A stretch of 64,000 nt of DNA from Arthrobacter rhombi (GTDB taxonomy: Bacteria > Actinomycetota > Actinomycetes > Actinomycetales > Micrococcaceae): positions 1-64,000 of the forward strand of contig NZ_FUHW01000046.1 in NCBI RefSeq assembly GCF_900163545.1, in the 5' to 3' direction. Position 1 is the first letter of the stretch; each line of letters begins with the position of its first letter. Positions 39,609-49,705 of this stretch are shown in pieces. Position numbers and translations under genes: made by a program. The notes beneath the pieces are model-generated. The model had not been told where the DNA came from. It was given only the letters and a program-made list of their open reading frames with translations, and did not search any database.

Positions 39609-40661
39609 ATGCCTTCAGCTCCGCGCCGGGGCGTCCCGACGGCTCATACCGCGGGACGTCCGACCGGCTTCCTGGAACGGTTCCTTCCCCGTGAGCGGCG
39701 CCAACGCGCGCGGGGGAGTAGCGGACCGCGTACCGCAGTGGTGACGGATACGGCCGCTGCCATCCCGGCAGCGTGGGCGCAGGAGCATGCCGAATATCTT
39801 CGCATCCTTCCCTTGCCCGTGATGATCGACGGACAGATCTACACCGAAGGACTGGACGACGTCGAGACGGCCCTCGCCTTGGCGCTGGCCACCGGAGCTT
39901 CCGTGCAGACCTCCAGGCCAGCCCCCGGGGCCTTTCAACGCACCTATGAATCTCTCGCCGCCGCAGGTTTCGAACGGATCTATTCGCTGCACCTGTCCAA
40001 GGAACTCTCGGGAACCGTTGATGCGGCGAGCTGGGCCGCGGAGCAGGTCGACGTCGAGGTCACCGTCCTTGACACCAGGACCGTTGGGCTGGCCCAGGGA
40101 TTGGCGGTGATGGAGGCAGTCATCGCCGCGGAGTCGGGGGCCACGGCACAGGAACTCGAACACGTGGTGAACCGCGCACAAGACCATGGGCTGTTCTTCG
40201 TCGTTCCCAGTTTGGAACAATTGCGCAAGGGCGGACGGATCGGTGCCGCGGCCAGCGTGTTTGGCACCCTGTTGGCTGTCAAACCCTTGCTCGCCATCGA
40301 AAATGGCCGCATCGGTGTCCACGAAAAAGTGCGGACCATGCCGCGGGCCATGTCCCGGCTGGTCGAGATCTCGCGAGAAGAGGCAGCTGCCGCACCGGCC
40401 GGCGCCCGGATCGCCGTCCATTATTTCGGCAACCCCGACCAGGCCCATGAGCTCTGCGCCGAATTGGAAAGCTCCAGCATCGGCGACGTGCTCTGCGAAC
40501 CGCTTCCTACCGTCCTGGCAGCCCACGCGGGTGCCGGGGTGCTGGCCGTGGTCATCGCAGCCCTGCCGGACCCCGACGAGCCGCAGGAACCGGACACCGG
40601 ATCCGAAGCTGCCAACGATACCGATGACCTGGAGGAACCAGGGCCCATCCAGCACGACTGA
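39609..40661 (+). CDS. DegV family protein
   Basis: A 350-residue fatty-acid-binding protein of the DegV/FakB type. The core (about residues 42-320) contains VVTDTAAAIP, the TSRPAPGAFQRTYE lipid-site segment, YSLHLSKELSGTVDAA and the GLFFVVPSLEQLRKGGRIG helix. In Firmicutes FakB partners hand fatty acids to FakA kinase; no FakA is nearby. The first 40 residues are a basic extension and the last 30 an acidic tail. It follows leuS by 9 nt. Confidence 0.9.
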   Translation: MPSAPRRGVPTAHTAGRPTGFLERFLPRERRQRARGSSGPRTAVVTDTAAAIPAAWAQEHAEYLRILPLPVMIDGQIYTEGLDDVETALALALATGASVQTSRPAPGAFQRTYESLAAAGFERIYSLHLSKELSGTVDAASWAAEQVDVEVTVLDTRTVGLAQGLAVMEAVIAAESGATAQELEHVVNRAQDHGLFFVVPSLEQLRKGGRIGAAASVFGTLLAVKPLLAIENGRIGVHEKVRTMPRAMSRLVEISREEAAAAPAGARIAVHYFGNPDQAHELCAELESSSIGDVLCEPLPTVLAAHAGAGVLAVVIAALPDPDEPQEPDTGSEAANDTDDLEEPGPIQHD

Positions 40662-40717
40662 GGCGGGCCTCCACAGCAGGCCGGACAGCGGCGTTGTCCA
40701 CATCCGCGAACCCCTGC

Positions 40718-40746
40718 TTGGGGCGGCCGCCGGCCGTTCCTAGGCT
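40718..40746 (+). promoter_or_regulatory. comEA promoter
   Basis: TTGGGG (40718-40723), an exact 17-nt spacer and TAGGCT (40741-40746). The first comEA ATG begins 6 nt after the -10, so the mRNA may be leaderless. This is among the best-spaced promoters in the window. Confidence 0.6.
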
Positions 40747-40752
40747 GGGGGA

Positions 40753-41556
40753 ATGGTCCGACACCGTTGGGAACAGCGCACCGATATGGCAGCGGGCCCC
40801 GCCCCGCGTCTGCGTTTCCGCTTCCGGTTGGGGCGCGGGGCCATCATGTGCTTGCTGTTCACCGCAGTCATCTGGATCGCGGCCAGCCTGCTCTTCCATC
40901 CCCCGGAGGGCGCGGGCCAACAACTCGACGCCGTGGCCATGGATCCCAGTGCCGAAACCACCACGGCGTCCGCCCCGCCGACGCCTGACGCCCGTGGCAA
41001 CGCGCCGGGTTCAACGAGGGCAGCGCCTGAGCCGGGAGCCTCTGCTGCGGCCCAAGGAAAATCCAACGGTTCCGCCGCGGCTGACCCCGCAACGGTTCTG
41101 GTCCATGTTGCCGGTGCAGTCAAAAAGCCGGGCGTCTATCATTTCCCGTCCGGCGCCCGGGCCCAGGACGCTGTCCGCTCCGCCGGGGGTTTGGCCTCCG
41201 GTGCGGCACCTGCAGCCGTAAATCTTGCGGCACCCTTGGTGGACGGACAACAACTGTATCTACCAACCACCGACGAACTTCCGGCCGCCGCAGACCGGGC
41301 AGCACCCCCGCAGGCGGGAGCGCCGGGAGCAGGGACGGCTGGCGAAGCTGGCGCTCCCGAGGGCAAGATCGACGTCAATACCGCCGATGGAACCGATCTG
41401 CAGGAACTGCCAGGCATCGGCCCTGCCCTTTCCGCGAGAATCATCGAATTCCGTGCGGCCAACGGACCTTTTGCCTCCATGGAGGAACTCGATGCCGTGT
41501 CAGGCATAGGTCCCGCCATGATGCAGCGGCTCGAACCGCTGCTCCGGTTCAACTAG
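40753..41556 (+). CDS. comEA: ComEA family competence DNA-binding protein
   Basis: Membrane-anchored receptor for double-stranded DNA in natural transformation. The 267-residue protein has a transmembrane helix (about residues 31-47), a low-complexity Ala/Pro linker, an SLBB domain (about 113-170, VLVHVAGAVKKPGVYHF) and a C-terminal helix-hairpin-helix domain (KIDVNTADGTDLQELPGIGP, then AVSGIGPAMMQRL). It is followed by comEC. Pilus and ssDNA-binding competence genes are not in the window. Confidence 0.93.
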   Translation: MVRHRWEQRTDMAAGPAPRLRFRFRLGRGAIMCLLFTAVIWIAASLLFHPPEGAGQQLDAVAMDPSAETTTASAPPTPDARGNAPGSTRAAPEPGASAAAQGKSNGSAAADPATVLVHVAGAVKKPGVYHFPSGARAQDAVRSAGGLASGAAPAAVNLAAPLVDGQQLYLPTTDELPAAADRAAPPQAGAPGAGTAGEAGAPEGKIDVNTADGTDLQELPGIGPALSARIIEFRAANGPFASMEELDAVSGIGPAMMQRLEPLLRFN

Positions 41557-41575
41557 TGGACGGGGCTACGCCGTC

Positions 41576-44173
41576 ATGCTGAAAGCTGTCGGCACAGCCT
41601 TCATTCCGCGCCTTTTCGCCCGCTGGACACGCCCCCAGGCCGTGACCACCTCAGGGCCCGTTGACGACGGTTACCTCGACCTGCGCAGTCTCGCCGCGGC
41701 AGCCGGAGCATGGATTGCTGCTGGGGAGCTGGTCCAACACGATCCGCTTTTTGCGCGGACGCTCACCGTAGCGTTGGGCTTTGTCTTGGTTTCGCTGTTC
41801 TGGGTGCTGTTACGCAACAGGGGCCTGTTGGCATGGTCCCACCATTGGTGGACGCCGGTGGCCGCGGCAGCGGTCGGGGTGTTCTTGGTAGCGGCGGCGA
41901 TCTCCACCCATTCCCTGGCCCAGCGGGATCCGACCTTCGCGGCTTTGGCAGCAAGTTCGAGCACGGTGCGGGTCGAGGCCGTCATCACCGGGGACCCGCG
42001 TTGGCTGAAATCTCACGGGACGGATGCTGCGGGGGAGTCGATCATTGGGCAGCAGGGCCCCGAAAAGGTGGAGGAACCTGCCACAACACTTTTGGTGGAT
42101 GTCAGGATCCTGAAGTACTCGGCCGCCGGCAACTGGCATGCCGGGGCGGCCGAAGCAGTGCTGGTCATGGACCGTGGGCACATCACTGACGAAGATCCGG
42201 CACCGGGGCGAATCGTCTCCGGGTTGGCACGTCTTCGTCTCGCGGATCCGGGAGAACGTCAGGGGTACTGGTTGCGGGCGGCCGCGTCCATGCATACCCA
42301 CGACGCCGGGGCGCAGGAACCACTTTCCGAAGAGTGGCGACGACGGTTTGCCCGGGAGTCCCAAGTCCTTCCCGGCCATGGTCCGGCGCTTCTTCCGGGA
42401 ATGGTGATGGGGGACCGTTCGGCTCAGGATGCGGAACTGGACACCGCCATGAAAACCGCTGGTCTGGCTCATTTAACCGCGGTGAGCGGGGCCAACGTGG
42501 CGATGATCCTGGGGAGCGTGTTGTGGTTATGCCGGTTCTGCGGGGTCAACCGGTGGCTGGCCTTGGGGGCATCGCTGCTGACTCTGGTCGGCTTCGTCAT
42601 CCTGGTCCATCCCGAACCCAGCGTCATCCGTGCCGCCGTGATGGGTGCCGTCGGCGCCGTCGCCGTCTACCTCGGCAGAGGCCGCCAGGCGTTGACTGCG
42701 CTTTGCCTCTGCGTCTGCGGCGTTTTGGCGTGGGATCCGTGGTACGCCCGAGAGCCCGCCTTTCAGCTCTCGGCCCTGGCGACCGCCGGAATCGTCCTCA
42801 TGGGCCAACGGTTGGGTGCGCTGGGGCGCCGCATCATGCCTGGCTGGTTGGCAGATGGCGTGGCCATCAGCACCAGCGCCCAGCTCTTCTGCCTCCCTGT
42901 TTTGCTGGGCATGAACCCTGCGTTCAGTCTGTATGCGGTGCCGGCGAATGTTGTGGCTGCGCCCATTGTCCCGCTGGTCACCGTGGTGGGGATGTCGGCC
43001 TTGGTGCTGTGTGCCGTACCGGGCCCCTGGGCCCAGCCACTCATCTGGATCGCGGGCATCCCCACCGACTGGATCGGGAAGCTGGGCAACCTGATCAACG
43101 GCCTGCCCGCAGCGTTGCTGCCGTGGCCAGAAGGTTTGGGTGGACGGGGAGCCGCAGTCCTGCTGGCCTCTCTGGCCCTGATCTCGGTCTGGCTCGCCGC
43201 AACGCCGCCGGTCGGGGGAGCCCAGAAAGACACCGAGGCCAGTCGGCCGCGCCAGCAAGCTCTCACTGCCTGGTTGGTACCGGGCAACGAGCACTTCGCC
43301 GCCCCCGGCCGGCGAACCGTTGCCGTCGCCGCAGCGCTAGGGTGCCTGGGATTGCTGGCCGGGATCACGGTCCCGGCCACCAGCTGGTGGCCACCCCCGC
43401 AGGACGGCTGGCAGGTCGCGGCCTGCGATGTTGGACAAGGGGATTCCTTTGTCCTGCGCTCCGCCCCCGATCACGCAGTACTGATCGACACCGGTACGGA
43501 GCCCGCCATCGTTGATGACTGCCTCAGCGAGCTCGGTGTCCACACCATTGATGCCCTCTTCATCACCCATTTGCATGCCGACCATGCTGGCGGGGTGGCG
43601 GGCGCCGTCCGTGGCAGGACGGTGGAGCGTGCGTTTTTCTCCACGGGAACCAACAGCACGGAACTCCCGGGGTTGCCACCTGGGCTGGAAGCCACGAAAC
43701 CGCCCGTCGGAGACAGCGGGACGGCCGGTCCAGTCAGTTGGGAAGTGATCGGCCCCATCGGAGACCCCCGGGGTGAGGAAGAAAATGATGCCTCACTCGT
43801 CGTCGTCTTCACGATCGCCGGGCACGGGCTGCCGACCTTCACCCTTCTGGCCACCGGCGACCTGGAGGAGGAGGCGATGGATGCGGTCATCCGCACCCAG
43901 CCCGATCTTCGGGTAGACGTGTTGAAGGTCAGCCACCATGGGGCGAAAAACGGCGGGACCGCCATCATCGATCATTCCGGTGCCCGGGTGGCGCTGATCG
44001 GTGTCGGGGCCGAGAACAGCTACGGACACCCCACACCGATGATCCTCAAGGCATTGCACCAAGCAGGTATGCATTGCTTCCGCACGGATCTTAACGGCAC
44101 CATCCGGTTGCGGGCTTCCCGCACAGGCGAGTTGATCGTCACCGGAAGGTCGGCACCGGCCTCGGGACGATAG
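41576..44173 (+). CDS. comEC: ComEC/Rec2 family competence protein
   Basis: Inner-membrane channel for single-stranded DNA uptake. The 865 residues comprise N-terminal helices and an OB-like segment (to about residue 260), the Competence domain with many helices (HLTAVSGANVAMIL, then up to about 560) and a C-terminal metallo-beta-lactamase-like domain (from about 615). H665-LHADH670 forms its metal site, an arrangement proposed to be a nuclease that degrades the non-transforming strand. All parts are intact. It follows comEA by 19 nt and precedes holA. Confidence 0.93.
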   Translation: MLKAVGTAFIPRLFARWTRPQAVTTSGPVDDGYLDLRSLAAAAGAWIAAGELVQHDPLFARTLTVALGFVLVSLFWVLLRNRGLLAWSHHWWTPVAAAAVGVFLVAAAISTHSLAQRDPTFAALAASSSTVRVEAVITGDPRWLKSHGTDAAGESIIGQQGPEKVEEPATTLLVDVRILKYSAAGNWHAGAAEAVLVMDRGHITDEDPAPGRIVSGLARLRLADPGERQGYWLRAAASMHTHDAGAQEPLSEEWRRRFARESQVLPGHGPALLPGMVMGDRSAQDAELDTAMKTAGLAHLTAVSGANVAMILGSVLWLCRFCGVNRWLALGASLLTLVGFVILVHPEPSVIRAAVMGAVGAVAVYLGRGRQALTALCLCVCGVLAWDPWYAREPAFQLSALATAGIVLMGQRLGALGRRIMPGWLADGVAISTSAQLFCLPVLLGMNPAFSLYAVPANVVAAPIVPLVTVVGMSALVLCAVPGPWAQPLIWIAGIPTDWIGKLGNLINGLPAALLPWPEGLGGRGAAVLLASLALISVWLAATPPVGGAQKDTEASRPRQQALTAWLVPGNEHFAAPGRRTVAVAAALGCLGLLAGITVPATSWWPPPQDGWQVAACDVGQGDSFVLRSAPDHAVLIDTGTEPAIVDDCLSELGVHTIDALFITHLHADHAGGVAGAVRGRTVERAFFSTGTNSTELPGLPPGLEATKPPVGDSGTAGPVSWEVIGPIGDPRGEEENDASLVVVFTIAGHGLPTFTLLATGDLEEEAMDAVIRTQPDLRVDVLKVSHHGAKNGGTAIIDHSGARVALIGVGAENSYGHPTPMILKALHQAGMHCFRTDLNGTIRLRASRTGELIVTGRSAPASGR

Positions 44174-44179
44174 GATGCA

Positions 44180-45232
44180 ATGTCAGACTCCAACGGAAGG
44201 TGGATCAGGGTGGCCAATAAGTCCGCGGGAGGATCCCGGGTTACGGGAACGCGAACACAGGATCGCACGGGCTGGCGTCAGGTGGCCCCCGCCCCCCTGG
44301 TTCTTCTCCAGGGGCCAGAGAACTACATCGCGGGCCGTGTTTTTGAAGCGATCCGCCAGCAGGTGCGCAAACGCGACGGGAACGCCGAGATCACCGCTTT
44401 CGATGCCTCCACGTATCAGCGTGGTGAGCTGCTTCTGGCGGCCAGCCCCTCCCTTTTCGGTGAAGCGAAGATCATCGAGGCCACCTCCTTGGCCACCATG
44501 AACGAAGACTTCCTTGAAGACGCGCTCGCCTACGCAGCATCACCCGCGGACGACGTGGTGATGGTCTTGCACCATTCGGGTGGGAATCGGGGCAAGAAGG
44601 TACTTGATGCGCTCAAGGCCGCCGGTGCCGGGGTCATCGACTGCCAACCCCTGAAAAGGGATTCCGAGAAGGTCGACTTCGTGTCCCAGGAATTCAAGGC
44701 GGCCGGCCGCCGCATTCTGCCCGAGGCAACGCGGGCCCTCGTGGCAGCGGTTGGTACCGATCTGGGGGAATTGGCGGCGGCTTGCTCCCAATTAATTCAG
44801 GACACCACCGGTGAGGTTGATCAGGAGACCGTGGACCGGTATTTCGGTGGACGGGTGGAAGCCACCGGCTTCAAGGTCGCCGATGCCGCCCTCTCCGGTC
44901 GCGGGCCAGCCGCCTTGGGGACGCTACGCCATGCCCTGGCCACCGGCACGGATCCGGTGCCGATCGTCGCCGCATTGGCCATGAAGCTCCGTCAAGTGGC
45001 CAAGGTCTCCGGGCAACGCCGTTCCGCTGGTGCCATGGCTCAGGAGTTCGGCATGGCGCCATGGCAGATCCAGCAGGCGCAGGAGCAGGCGAGGTATTTC
45101 TCAGCGGATGACCTGGTGCGTTGCCTGAGGCTGGTTGCCGAGGCCGACGCCCAAGTCAAGGGGGCTTCGCGGGATCCGCATTATGCGGTTGAGCGTGCCG
45201 TGACCGGTATCGCCTTGGCCGCGCAGCGCTGA
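44180..45232 (+). CDS. holA: DNA polymerase III subunit delta
   Basis: Clamp-loader subunit that opens the sliding clamp. The 350-residue protein matches actinobacterial HolA, with APLVLLQGPENYIAGRVFEAI near residue 38, the clamp-binding SLFGEAKIIE region, a degenerate AAA+ core and the C-terminal collar helices ending REDPHYAVERAVTGIALA-like sequence. The start is ATG 44180 (AGGATG just upstream); GTG 44210 is an alternative that removes ten residues. It ends the comEA-comEC-holA run and meets rpsT tail to tail across a bidirectional hairpin. Confidence 0.92.
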   Translation: MSDSNGRWIRVANKSAGGSRVTGTRTQDRTGWRQVAPAPLVLLQGPENYIAGRVFEAIRQQVRKRDGNAEITAFDASTYQRGELLLAASPSLFGEAKIIEATSLATMNEDFLEDALAYAASPADDVVMVLHHSGGNRGKKVLDALKAAGAGVIDCQPLKRDSEKVDFVSQEFKAAGRRILPEATRALVAAVGTDLGELAAACSQLIQDTTGEVDQETVDRYFGGRVEATGFKVADAALSGRGPAALGTLRHALATGTDPVPIVAALAMKLRQVAKVSGQRRSAGAMAQEFGMAPWQIQQAQEQARYFSADDLVRCLRLVAEADAQVKGASRDPHYAVERAVTGIALAAQR

Positions 45233-45258
45233 TGAGTCGCCCTCGGGCAGTTAAACGA

Positions 45259-45292
45259 AGAAGCCGCTTCCGGTTGACCGGAAGCGGCTTCT
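45259..45292. terminator. Bidirectional terminator between holA and rpsT
   Basis: A perfect 16-bp inverted repeat: 45259-45274 pairs with 45277-45292 around TG, so the real loop is a few bases wider. On the minus strand it is followed by TCGTTT, fitting termination of rpsT; on the plus strand it can end holA. Confidence 0.88.
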
Positions 45293-45315
45293 CACGATGA
45301 AACCTTGAACGAGCT

Positions 45316-45576
45316 TTAGAGCGCGTTGACCTTCTTGGAGATGGCCGACTTGTGGTTCGCTGCGTTGTTCTTGTGCAGGACACCCTTGGAGACAGCCTTG
45401 TCGAGCTTGCGACCGGCAACGCTCAGAGCTGCGGTCGCAGCATCCTTATCAGCCTTGGTCACGGCCTGCTTGACAGCGCGGATGGCGGTCTTCACATCCG
45501 AACGAACTGCCGCGTTGTTGGCGCGGGCCTTCTCGTTGGTGAGGATGCGCTTCTTCTGAGATTTGATGTTTGCCAC
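45316..45576 (-). CDS. rpsT: 30S ribosomal protein S20
   Basis: Helical 16S rRNA-binding protein of the small subunit. The 86-residue basic protein begins [20 protein letters not shown] and ends [19 protein letters not shown], as expected for S20. The GTG at 45576 is chosen because it gives the universal ANIKSQ start; the in-frame extension to 45699 is not conserved-looking. AGAGAG lies upstream on the coding strand. It is monocistronic, ending in a strong hairpin. Confidence 0.97.
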   Translation of the reverse strand: MANIKSQKKRILTNEKARANNAAVRSDVKTAIRAVKQAVTKADKDAATAALSVAGRKLDKAVSKGVLHKNNAANHKSAISKKVNAL

Positions 45577-45868
45577 TAGTTTAAACTCTCTTGCTTTCGC
45601 GGAAAATGGTCGGTGAGGGTCCCTCCCGAGCCATCGACTGAGCGGCGTGGGGATACCTATGGCGACCCGGGAGAAGTGCCCGTCGACCTGCGCGGACACA
45701 CAGCAAGCAATCCTAGCAGCTATGCCCGGTCGTCGCGATTCGACACCGGCTGAGGCGGGTCGGGGATTCTGTTGAGATCAACTTGCTTTTCCACCTGAGC
45801 GGCACCCTTCGCCTCGACAACTGTGGCGGTAACCGACGGAGAAAGGTACCCGTTTCACGCGGGACGGC
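45577..45868 (-). promoter_or_regulatory. rpsT promoter and leader region
   Basis: On the minus strand TAGGAT (45710-45715) is a good -10 and would give rpsT a leader of about 130 nt. No clear -35 is seen. CTCCCGGGTCGCC-like complementarity around 45620-45675 could fold the leader. The rest of this 292-nt gap holds no convincing gene; the plus-strand ORF starting at 45783 lacks a ribosome site and family resemblance. Confidence 0.4.
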
Positions 45869-46405
45869 TCAGGCTTCCCTCAGGGCCCGGCTGACCCGTT
45901 CGAAGGCCTGCCGACCCAGCACGGCACCTTCGCGACGAATGGCCTGGGGGTCAACGCGGATCACCCGATCAATTTTTACTTCGCTGGGCCTGCCCTGCCG
46001 GTCCCAGGCTCCGGTTCCGATATCAACGTAGTCCGCGTCACGGTGATGGGGGTTGTCATGGTCCCGGGAGGTCAGCATCAGGGCCAGGAGTAGTTCCCCG
46101 TCGCGGCCCACCAGAAGGACGGGGCGGTCCTTGCCCTGGGTTGGGTCCTCCTCATAGGGGACCCACGTCCACACGATTTCCCCGGGGTCCGGGAGGCCAT
46201 CGGGTTGCGGGGCATATCTGGGTGTGAACCTGCCGGTGTAGTCCCCGGGGTAGGGTCGTTCGGCCCACTGCCCCGACGATTGCTGCGGCGCAGTTCCGGG
46301 GCTCTGTGAGCGTTGCGTTGTGCTGCCTTGACTGGACCGAAAGAGCCGGATCGCTTGGGAACCAAGTCGAACAATTTTCCTCATACTGCGCGCACTGATC
46401 TGCAT
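45869..46405 (-). CDS. PemK/MazF-like toxin-family protein without adjacent antitoxin
   Basis: A 178-residue protein. The C-terminal half (about 70-178) matches the PemK/MazF fold: [31 protein letters not shown], then a region ending with [18 protein letters not shown]. The N-terminal 65 residues are basic and low-complexity, unlike classical toxins of about 110 residues. No antitoxin ORF flanks it. It is divergent from lepA. Related genes sit beside lepA in Arthrobacter-type genomes, as far as I recall, so it may be a domesticated RNase or RNA-binding protein. Starts at 46384 or 46516 are also in frame. Confidence 0.75.
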   Translation of the reverse strand: MQISARSMRKIVRLGSQAIRLFRSSQGSTTQRSQSPGTAPQQSSGQWAERPYPGDYTGRFTPRYAPQPDGLPDPGEIVWTWVPYEEDPTQGKDRPVLLVGRDGELLLALMLTSRDHDNPHHRDADYVDIGTGAWDRQGRPSEVKIDRVIRVDPQAIRREGAVLGRQAFERVSRALREA

Positions 46406-46540
46406 GCGCCTACGGTAACAGCGGTCCGCCACGCCCGCTTCGGGGACCGGCTTGAGGCCGAATCGTGGAACAATGAGGATCTGTGGTGCAACCGCGCCCA
46501 CCATCAGTCCCATCAAGAACCCCAGAGTGAGGTCACCTAC

Positions 46541-48394
46541 GTGTCACCCATGGCCCGCACCGCACCGGTGCCTGCCGCAACCGATCCGGCGATCCTCAGG
46601 AACTTCTGCATCATCGCCCATATCGACCACGGGAAGTCCACCTTGGCCGACCGGATGCTGCAATCCACGGGGATCGTCTCCCAGCGTGAGATGAAGGCAC
46701 AATACCTGGACCGGATGGATATCGAGCGTGAGCGCGGCATCACCATCAAATCCCAGGCCGTTCGCATGCCGTGGGAAGTCGATGGCGTCTCCTATGCACT
46801 GAACATGATCGACACCCCGGGCCACGTCGACTTCACCTATGAGGTGTCCCGGTCGCTGGCAGCCAGCGAGGGAGCGATCCTACTGGTCGATGCCGCCCAG
46901 GGGATCGAAGCCCAGACTCTGGCCAACCTCTACCTGGCCATGGAAAACGATCTGACGATCATCCCTGTGCTCAATAAGATCGATCTTCCAGCCGCGCAAC
47001 CCGAGAAGTATGCCGCCGAAATTGCCGGACTCATTGGGGGCAACCCTGAGGACGTGTTGAAGGTCTCGGGAAAGACCGGCGAAGGCGTCGACGCGCTGTT
47101 GGACAAAATCGTGCGCGACCTACCGCCTCCGGTCGGCAATGCCGATGCCCCGGCCCGAGCCATGATCTTCGACTCCGTCTACGACACCTACCGCGGTGTC
47201 GTCACGTACGTCCGAGTCGTCGACGGGAAGTTGAGCCCGCGCGAAAAGGTCCAGATGATGTCCACGCGCACCGCCCATGAGGTGCTCGAGATCGGGGTAT
47301 CTTCGCCCGAACCGACACCTTGCAAAGGCCTGGGCGTCGGCGAGGTCGGCTACCTGATCACCGGTGTGAAGGACGTCCGGCTGTCAAAGGTCGGCGACAC
47401 CATCACCTCCTTCGTCAATCCCGCTCCGGAGTCCCTCGGCGGTTACGAGGATCCCAAACCGATGGTCTTCTCCGGGCTGTACCCGATCGACGGATCGGAT
47501 TACCCGGTCTTGCGCGATGCCCTGGACAAGCTCCTGCTCAACGACGCGGCACTGACCTTCGAACCGGAAACCTCGGTAGCCCTGGGCTTCGGCTTCCGCG
47601 TGGGTTTCCTGGGTCTGCTGCACCTGGAAATCACGCGTGAACGCCTGGAAAGCGAGTTCAACCTGGATCTCATTTCCACGGCCCCCAACGTCATCTACGA
47701 CGTGGTGACCGAGGATAAGTCGGTGGTCACCGTGACCAACCCCAGCGAGTTCCCTGCCGGCAAGATCCAAGAAGTCCGCGAACCGATGGTGGCCGGCACG
47801 ATCCTGACCCCGAATGAATTCGTCGGCTCGGTCATGGAACTATGCCAATCACGACGCGGCCAGATGCTCGGCATGGATTATCTCTCCGAGGACCGGGTGG
47901 AACTGCGGTACTTGCTCCCGCTGGCGGAAATCGTGTTCGATTTCTTCGATTTCCTCAAATCCAAGACGCGCGGCTATGCCTCCTTCGACTGGAAGGCAGA
48001 GGGCGAACAGGTCGCCGATCTGGTCAAGGTCGACATCCTGCTCCAGGGTGAGGCGGTGGACGCGTTCAGCGCGATCACCCATAAGGACAAGGCCTACCCC
48101 TATGGGGTCATGATGACCCGCAAGCTGCGCGAACTCATTCCGCGCCAGCAGTTCGAGGTCCCCATCCAGGCAGCCATCGGCTCGCGGATCATCGCCCGTG
48201 AATCCGTCCGGGCCATCCGCAAGGACGTACTGGCCAAATGCTACGGCGGCGATATCTCGCGTAAGCGCAAACTGCTCGAAAAGCAGAAGGAAGGCAAAAA
48301 GCGCATGAAGATGGTCGGCCGTGTCGAGGTCCCGCAGGAAGCCTTCATTGCGGCACTGTCCTCCGAAGGTTCCGCGGATAAGGCCAAGAAGTAG
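46541..48394 (+). CDS. lepA: Elongation factor 4 (LepA)
   Basis: Ribosome-associated GTPase that affects translation initiation and back-translocation under stress. The 617-residue protein has the G1 loop AHIDHGKST at 26-34, the switch region [27 protein letters not shown], domains II and III, and the LepA-specific C-terminal domain ([37 protein letters not shown]). GTG 46541 is favoured because GAGTGAGGT lies about 8 nt upstream; ATG 46550 is the alternative. hemW follows after 5 nt, a widely conserved pairing. Confidence 0.96.
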   Translation: MSPMARTAPVPAATDPAILRNFCIIAHIDHGKSTLADRMLQSTGIVSQREMKAQYLDRMDIERERGITIKSQAVRMPWEVDGVSYALNMIDTPGHVDFTYEVSRSLAASEGAILLVDAAQGIEAQTLANLYLAMENDLTIIPVLNKIDLPAAQPEKYAAEIAGLIGGNPEDVLKVSGKTGEGVDALLDKIVRDLPPPVGNADAPARAMIFDSVYDTYRGVVTYVRVVDGKLSPREKVQMMSTRTAHEVLEIGVSSPEPTPCKGLGVGEVGYLITGVKDVRLSKVGDTITSFVNPAPESLGGYEDPKPMVFSGLYPIDGSDYPVLRDALDKLLLNDAALTFEPETSVALGFGFRVGFLGLLHLEITRERLESEFNLDLISTAPNVIYDVVTEDKSVVTVTNPSEFPAGKIQEVREPMVAGTILTPNEFVGSVMELCQSRRGQMLGMDYLSEDRVELRYLLPLAEIVFDFFDFLKSKTRGYASFDWKAEGEQVADLVKVDILLQGEAVDAFSAITHKDKAYPYGVMMTRKLRELIPRQQFEVPIQAAIGSRIIARESVRAIRKDVLAKCYGGDISRKRKLLEKQKEGKKRMKMVGRVEVPQEAFIAALSSEGSADKAKK

Positions 48395-48399
48395 TCTTC

Positions 48400-49629
48400 A
48401 TGCCTTCAGCTTTGCCCCTCGGGGATCCGGCGCCGGCCGATGGCCTGCTGCCTGCCAGCACCATCGACGGCGCCACCGAACGCGACTTCTGCATCTATGT
48501 GCATATCCCGTTCTGTGCCGTCCGTTGCGGATACTGCGACTTCAACACCTATACGGCTCATGAACTCGGCTCCGGTTCCAGTCAGGACACCTATGCAGCG
48601 GCAGCCTCCGCCGAACTCGAGTTCGGCGGAGGCGTGCTGCGTGCCAGCGGGTTGCCCGACCGGAAAGTCTCCACCGTTTTCTTCGGCGGCGGAACCCCGA
48701 CCCTGTTGCCTGCAGAAGACTTGGCCTCGGTCCTGGAAACGATCCGCGAGACCTGGGGTCTGGTGGACGGCGCCGAAATCACCACGGAAGCGAACCCGGA
48801 CTCCGTCACCTTCGAATCGCTCAGCACGCTGGCCGACGCCGGTTTCACCCGGGTGTCCTTCGGTATGCAGTCAGCCGTTCCTCACGTGCTGAAGACCTTG
48901 GACCGCACGCACCGCCCCGAGGGGGTCGGGCAGGCCGTGGCTTGGGCGCGCGAAGCCGGACTCGCTGTCAGCGTGGACTTGATCTACGGGGTACCGGGGG
49001 AGTCTCTGGACGATTGGCGGGCCTCCCTGCTGACGGCGCTGTCCTACGAACCCGACCATATTTCTGCCTACGCCCTCATCATCGAGGCCGGAACCCGGCT
49101 GGCCGCCCAGATTCGCCGCGGCGAAGTCGCGGATATCGATGACGACGACCACGCAGATAAGTATCTCCTGGCCGAAGAACTGCTCACCGCCGCAGGGTTC
49201 TCCTGGTATGAGGTCAGCAACTGGAGCCGCACCGAGGCGACCCGGTGCCGTCACAACATGGCCTATTGGAAGGGCGCCGACTGGTGGGGTGCCGGACCCG
49301 GAGCGCATTCGCATGTGGGCGGTCTACGCTGGTGGAACGTGAAGCATCCTGCGGCCTACCAACAGCGTATCGACGCCGGCACATCCCCTGCCGCTGGACG
49401 CGAAACCCCTGATGAGCAGGCTCGCCTGCTCGAACGCACGATGCTGTTGACCCGCATCGTCGACGGTCTACCCGTTTCGGAGCTGCCGTCCTCGGGACGC
49501 CAGGCAGTGGCCGGACTCATCGCCGACGGGCTCATTGACGGATCGGCAGCCGTGCGGGGACAGGTCATCCCGACCTTGAATGGTCGCCTGCTCGCCGATT
49601 CCATCGTGCGTCGGCTGCTGGACTTCTAG
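48400..49629 (+). CDS. hemW: Radical SAM heme chaperone HemW
   Basis: Binds and delivers heme, and is related to the coproporphyrinogen dehydrogenase HemN. The 409 residues hold the radical SAM cluster C39-x3-C43-x2-C46 in IPFCAVRCGYCDF. HemW lacks the extra fourth cysteine used by true HemN, which fits this motif. GGGTPTLLP and the C-terminal HemN domain (NMAYWKGADWWGAGPGAHSHV) follow. It was long misannotated as HemN. It lies 5 nt after lepA and is closed by a strong hairpin. Confidence 0.94.
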   Translation: MPSALPLGDPAPADGLLPASTIDGATERDFCIYVHIPFCAVRCGYCDFNTYTAHELGSGSSQDTYAAAASAELEFGGGVLRASGLPDRKVSTVFFGGGTPTLLPAEDLASVLETIRETWGLVDGAEITTEANPDSVTFESLSTLADAGFTRVSFGMQSAVPHVLKTLDRTHRPEGVGQAVAWAREAGLAVSVDLIYGVPGESLDDWRASLLTALSYEPDHISAYALIIEAGTRLAAQIRRGEVADIDDDDHADKYLLAEELLTAAGFSWYEVSNWSRTEATRCRHNMAYWKGADWWGAGPGAHSHVGGLRWWNVKHPAAYQQRIDAGTSPAAGRETPDEQARLLERTMLLTRIVDGLPVSELPSSGRQAVAGLIADGLIDGSAAVRGQVIPTLNGRLLADSIVRRLLDF

Positions 49630-49648
49630 GAGAGATGCTCCCGGACGG

Positions 49649-49683
49649 GTGCAGGCCCGGGAACAAGGTTCCCGGGCCTGCAC
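49649..49683. terminator. Terminator after hemW, convergent with the DUF4870 gene
   Basis: A perfect 16-bp stem, 49649-49664 with 49668-49683, closes a 3-nt loop and is followed by an AT-rich tail (GAATATTTCC). It lies between convergent genes and may work in both directions. Confidence 0.88.
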
Positions 49684-49705
49684 GAATATTTCCTGACGCG
49701 GACTG

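Noticed and set aside
45783-46031. 82-codon plus-strand ORF opposite the PemK-like gene
   Set aside because: No ribosome site, no recognised family, and it overlaps the better-supported gene.
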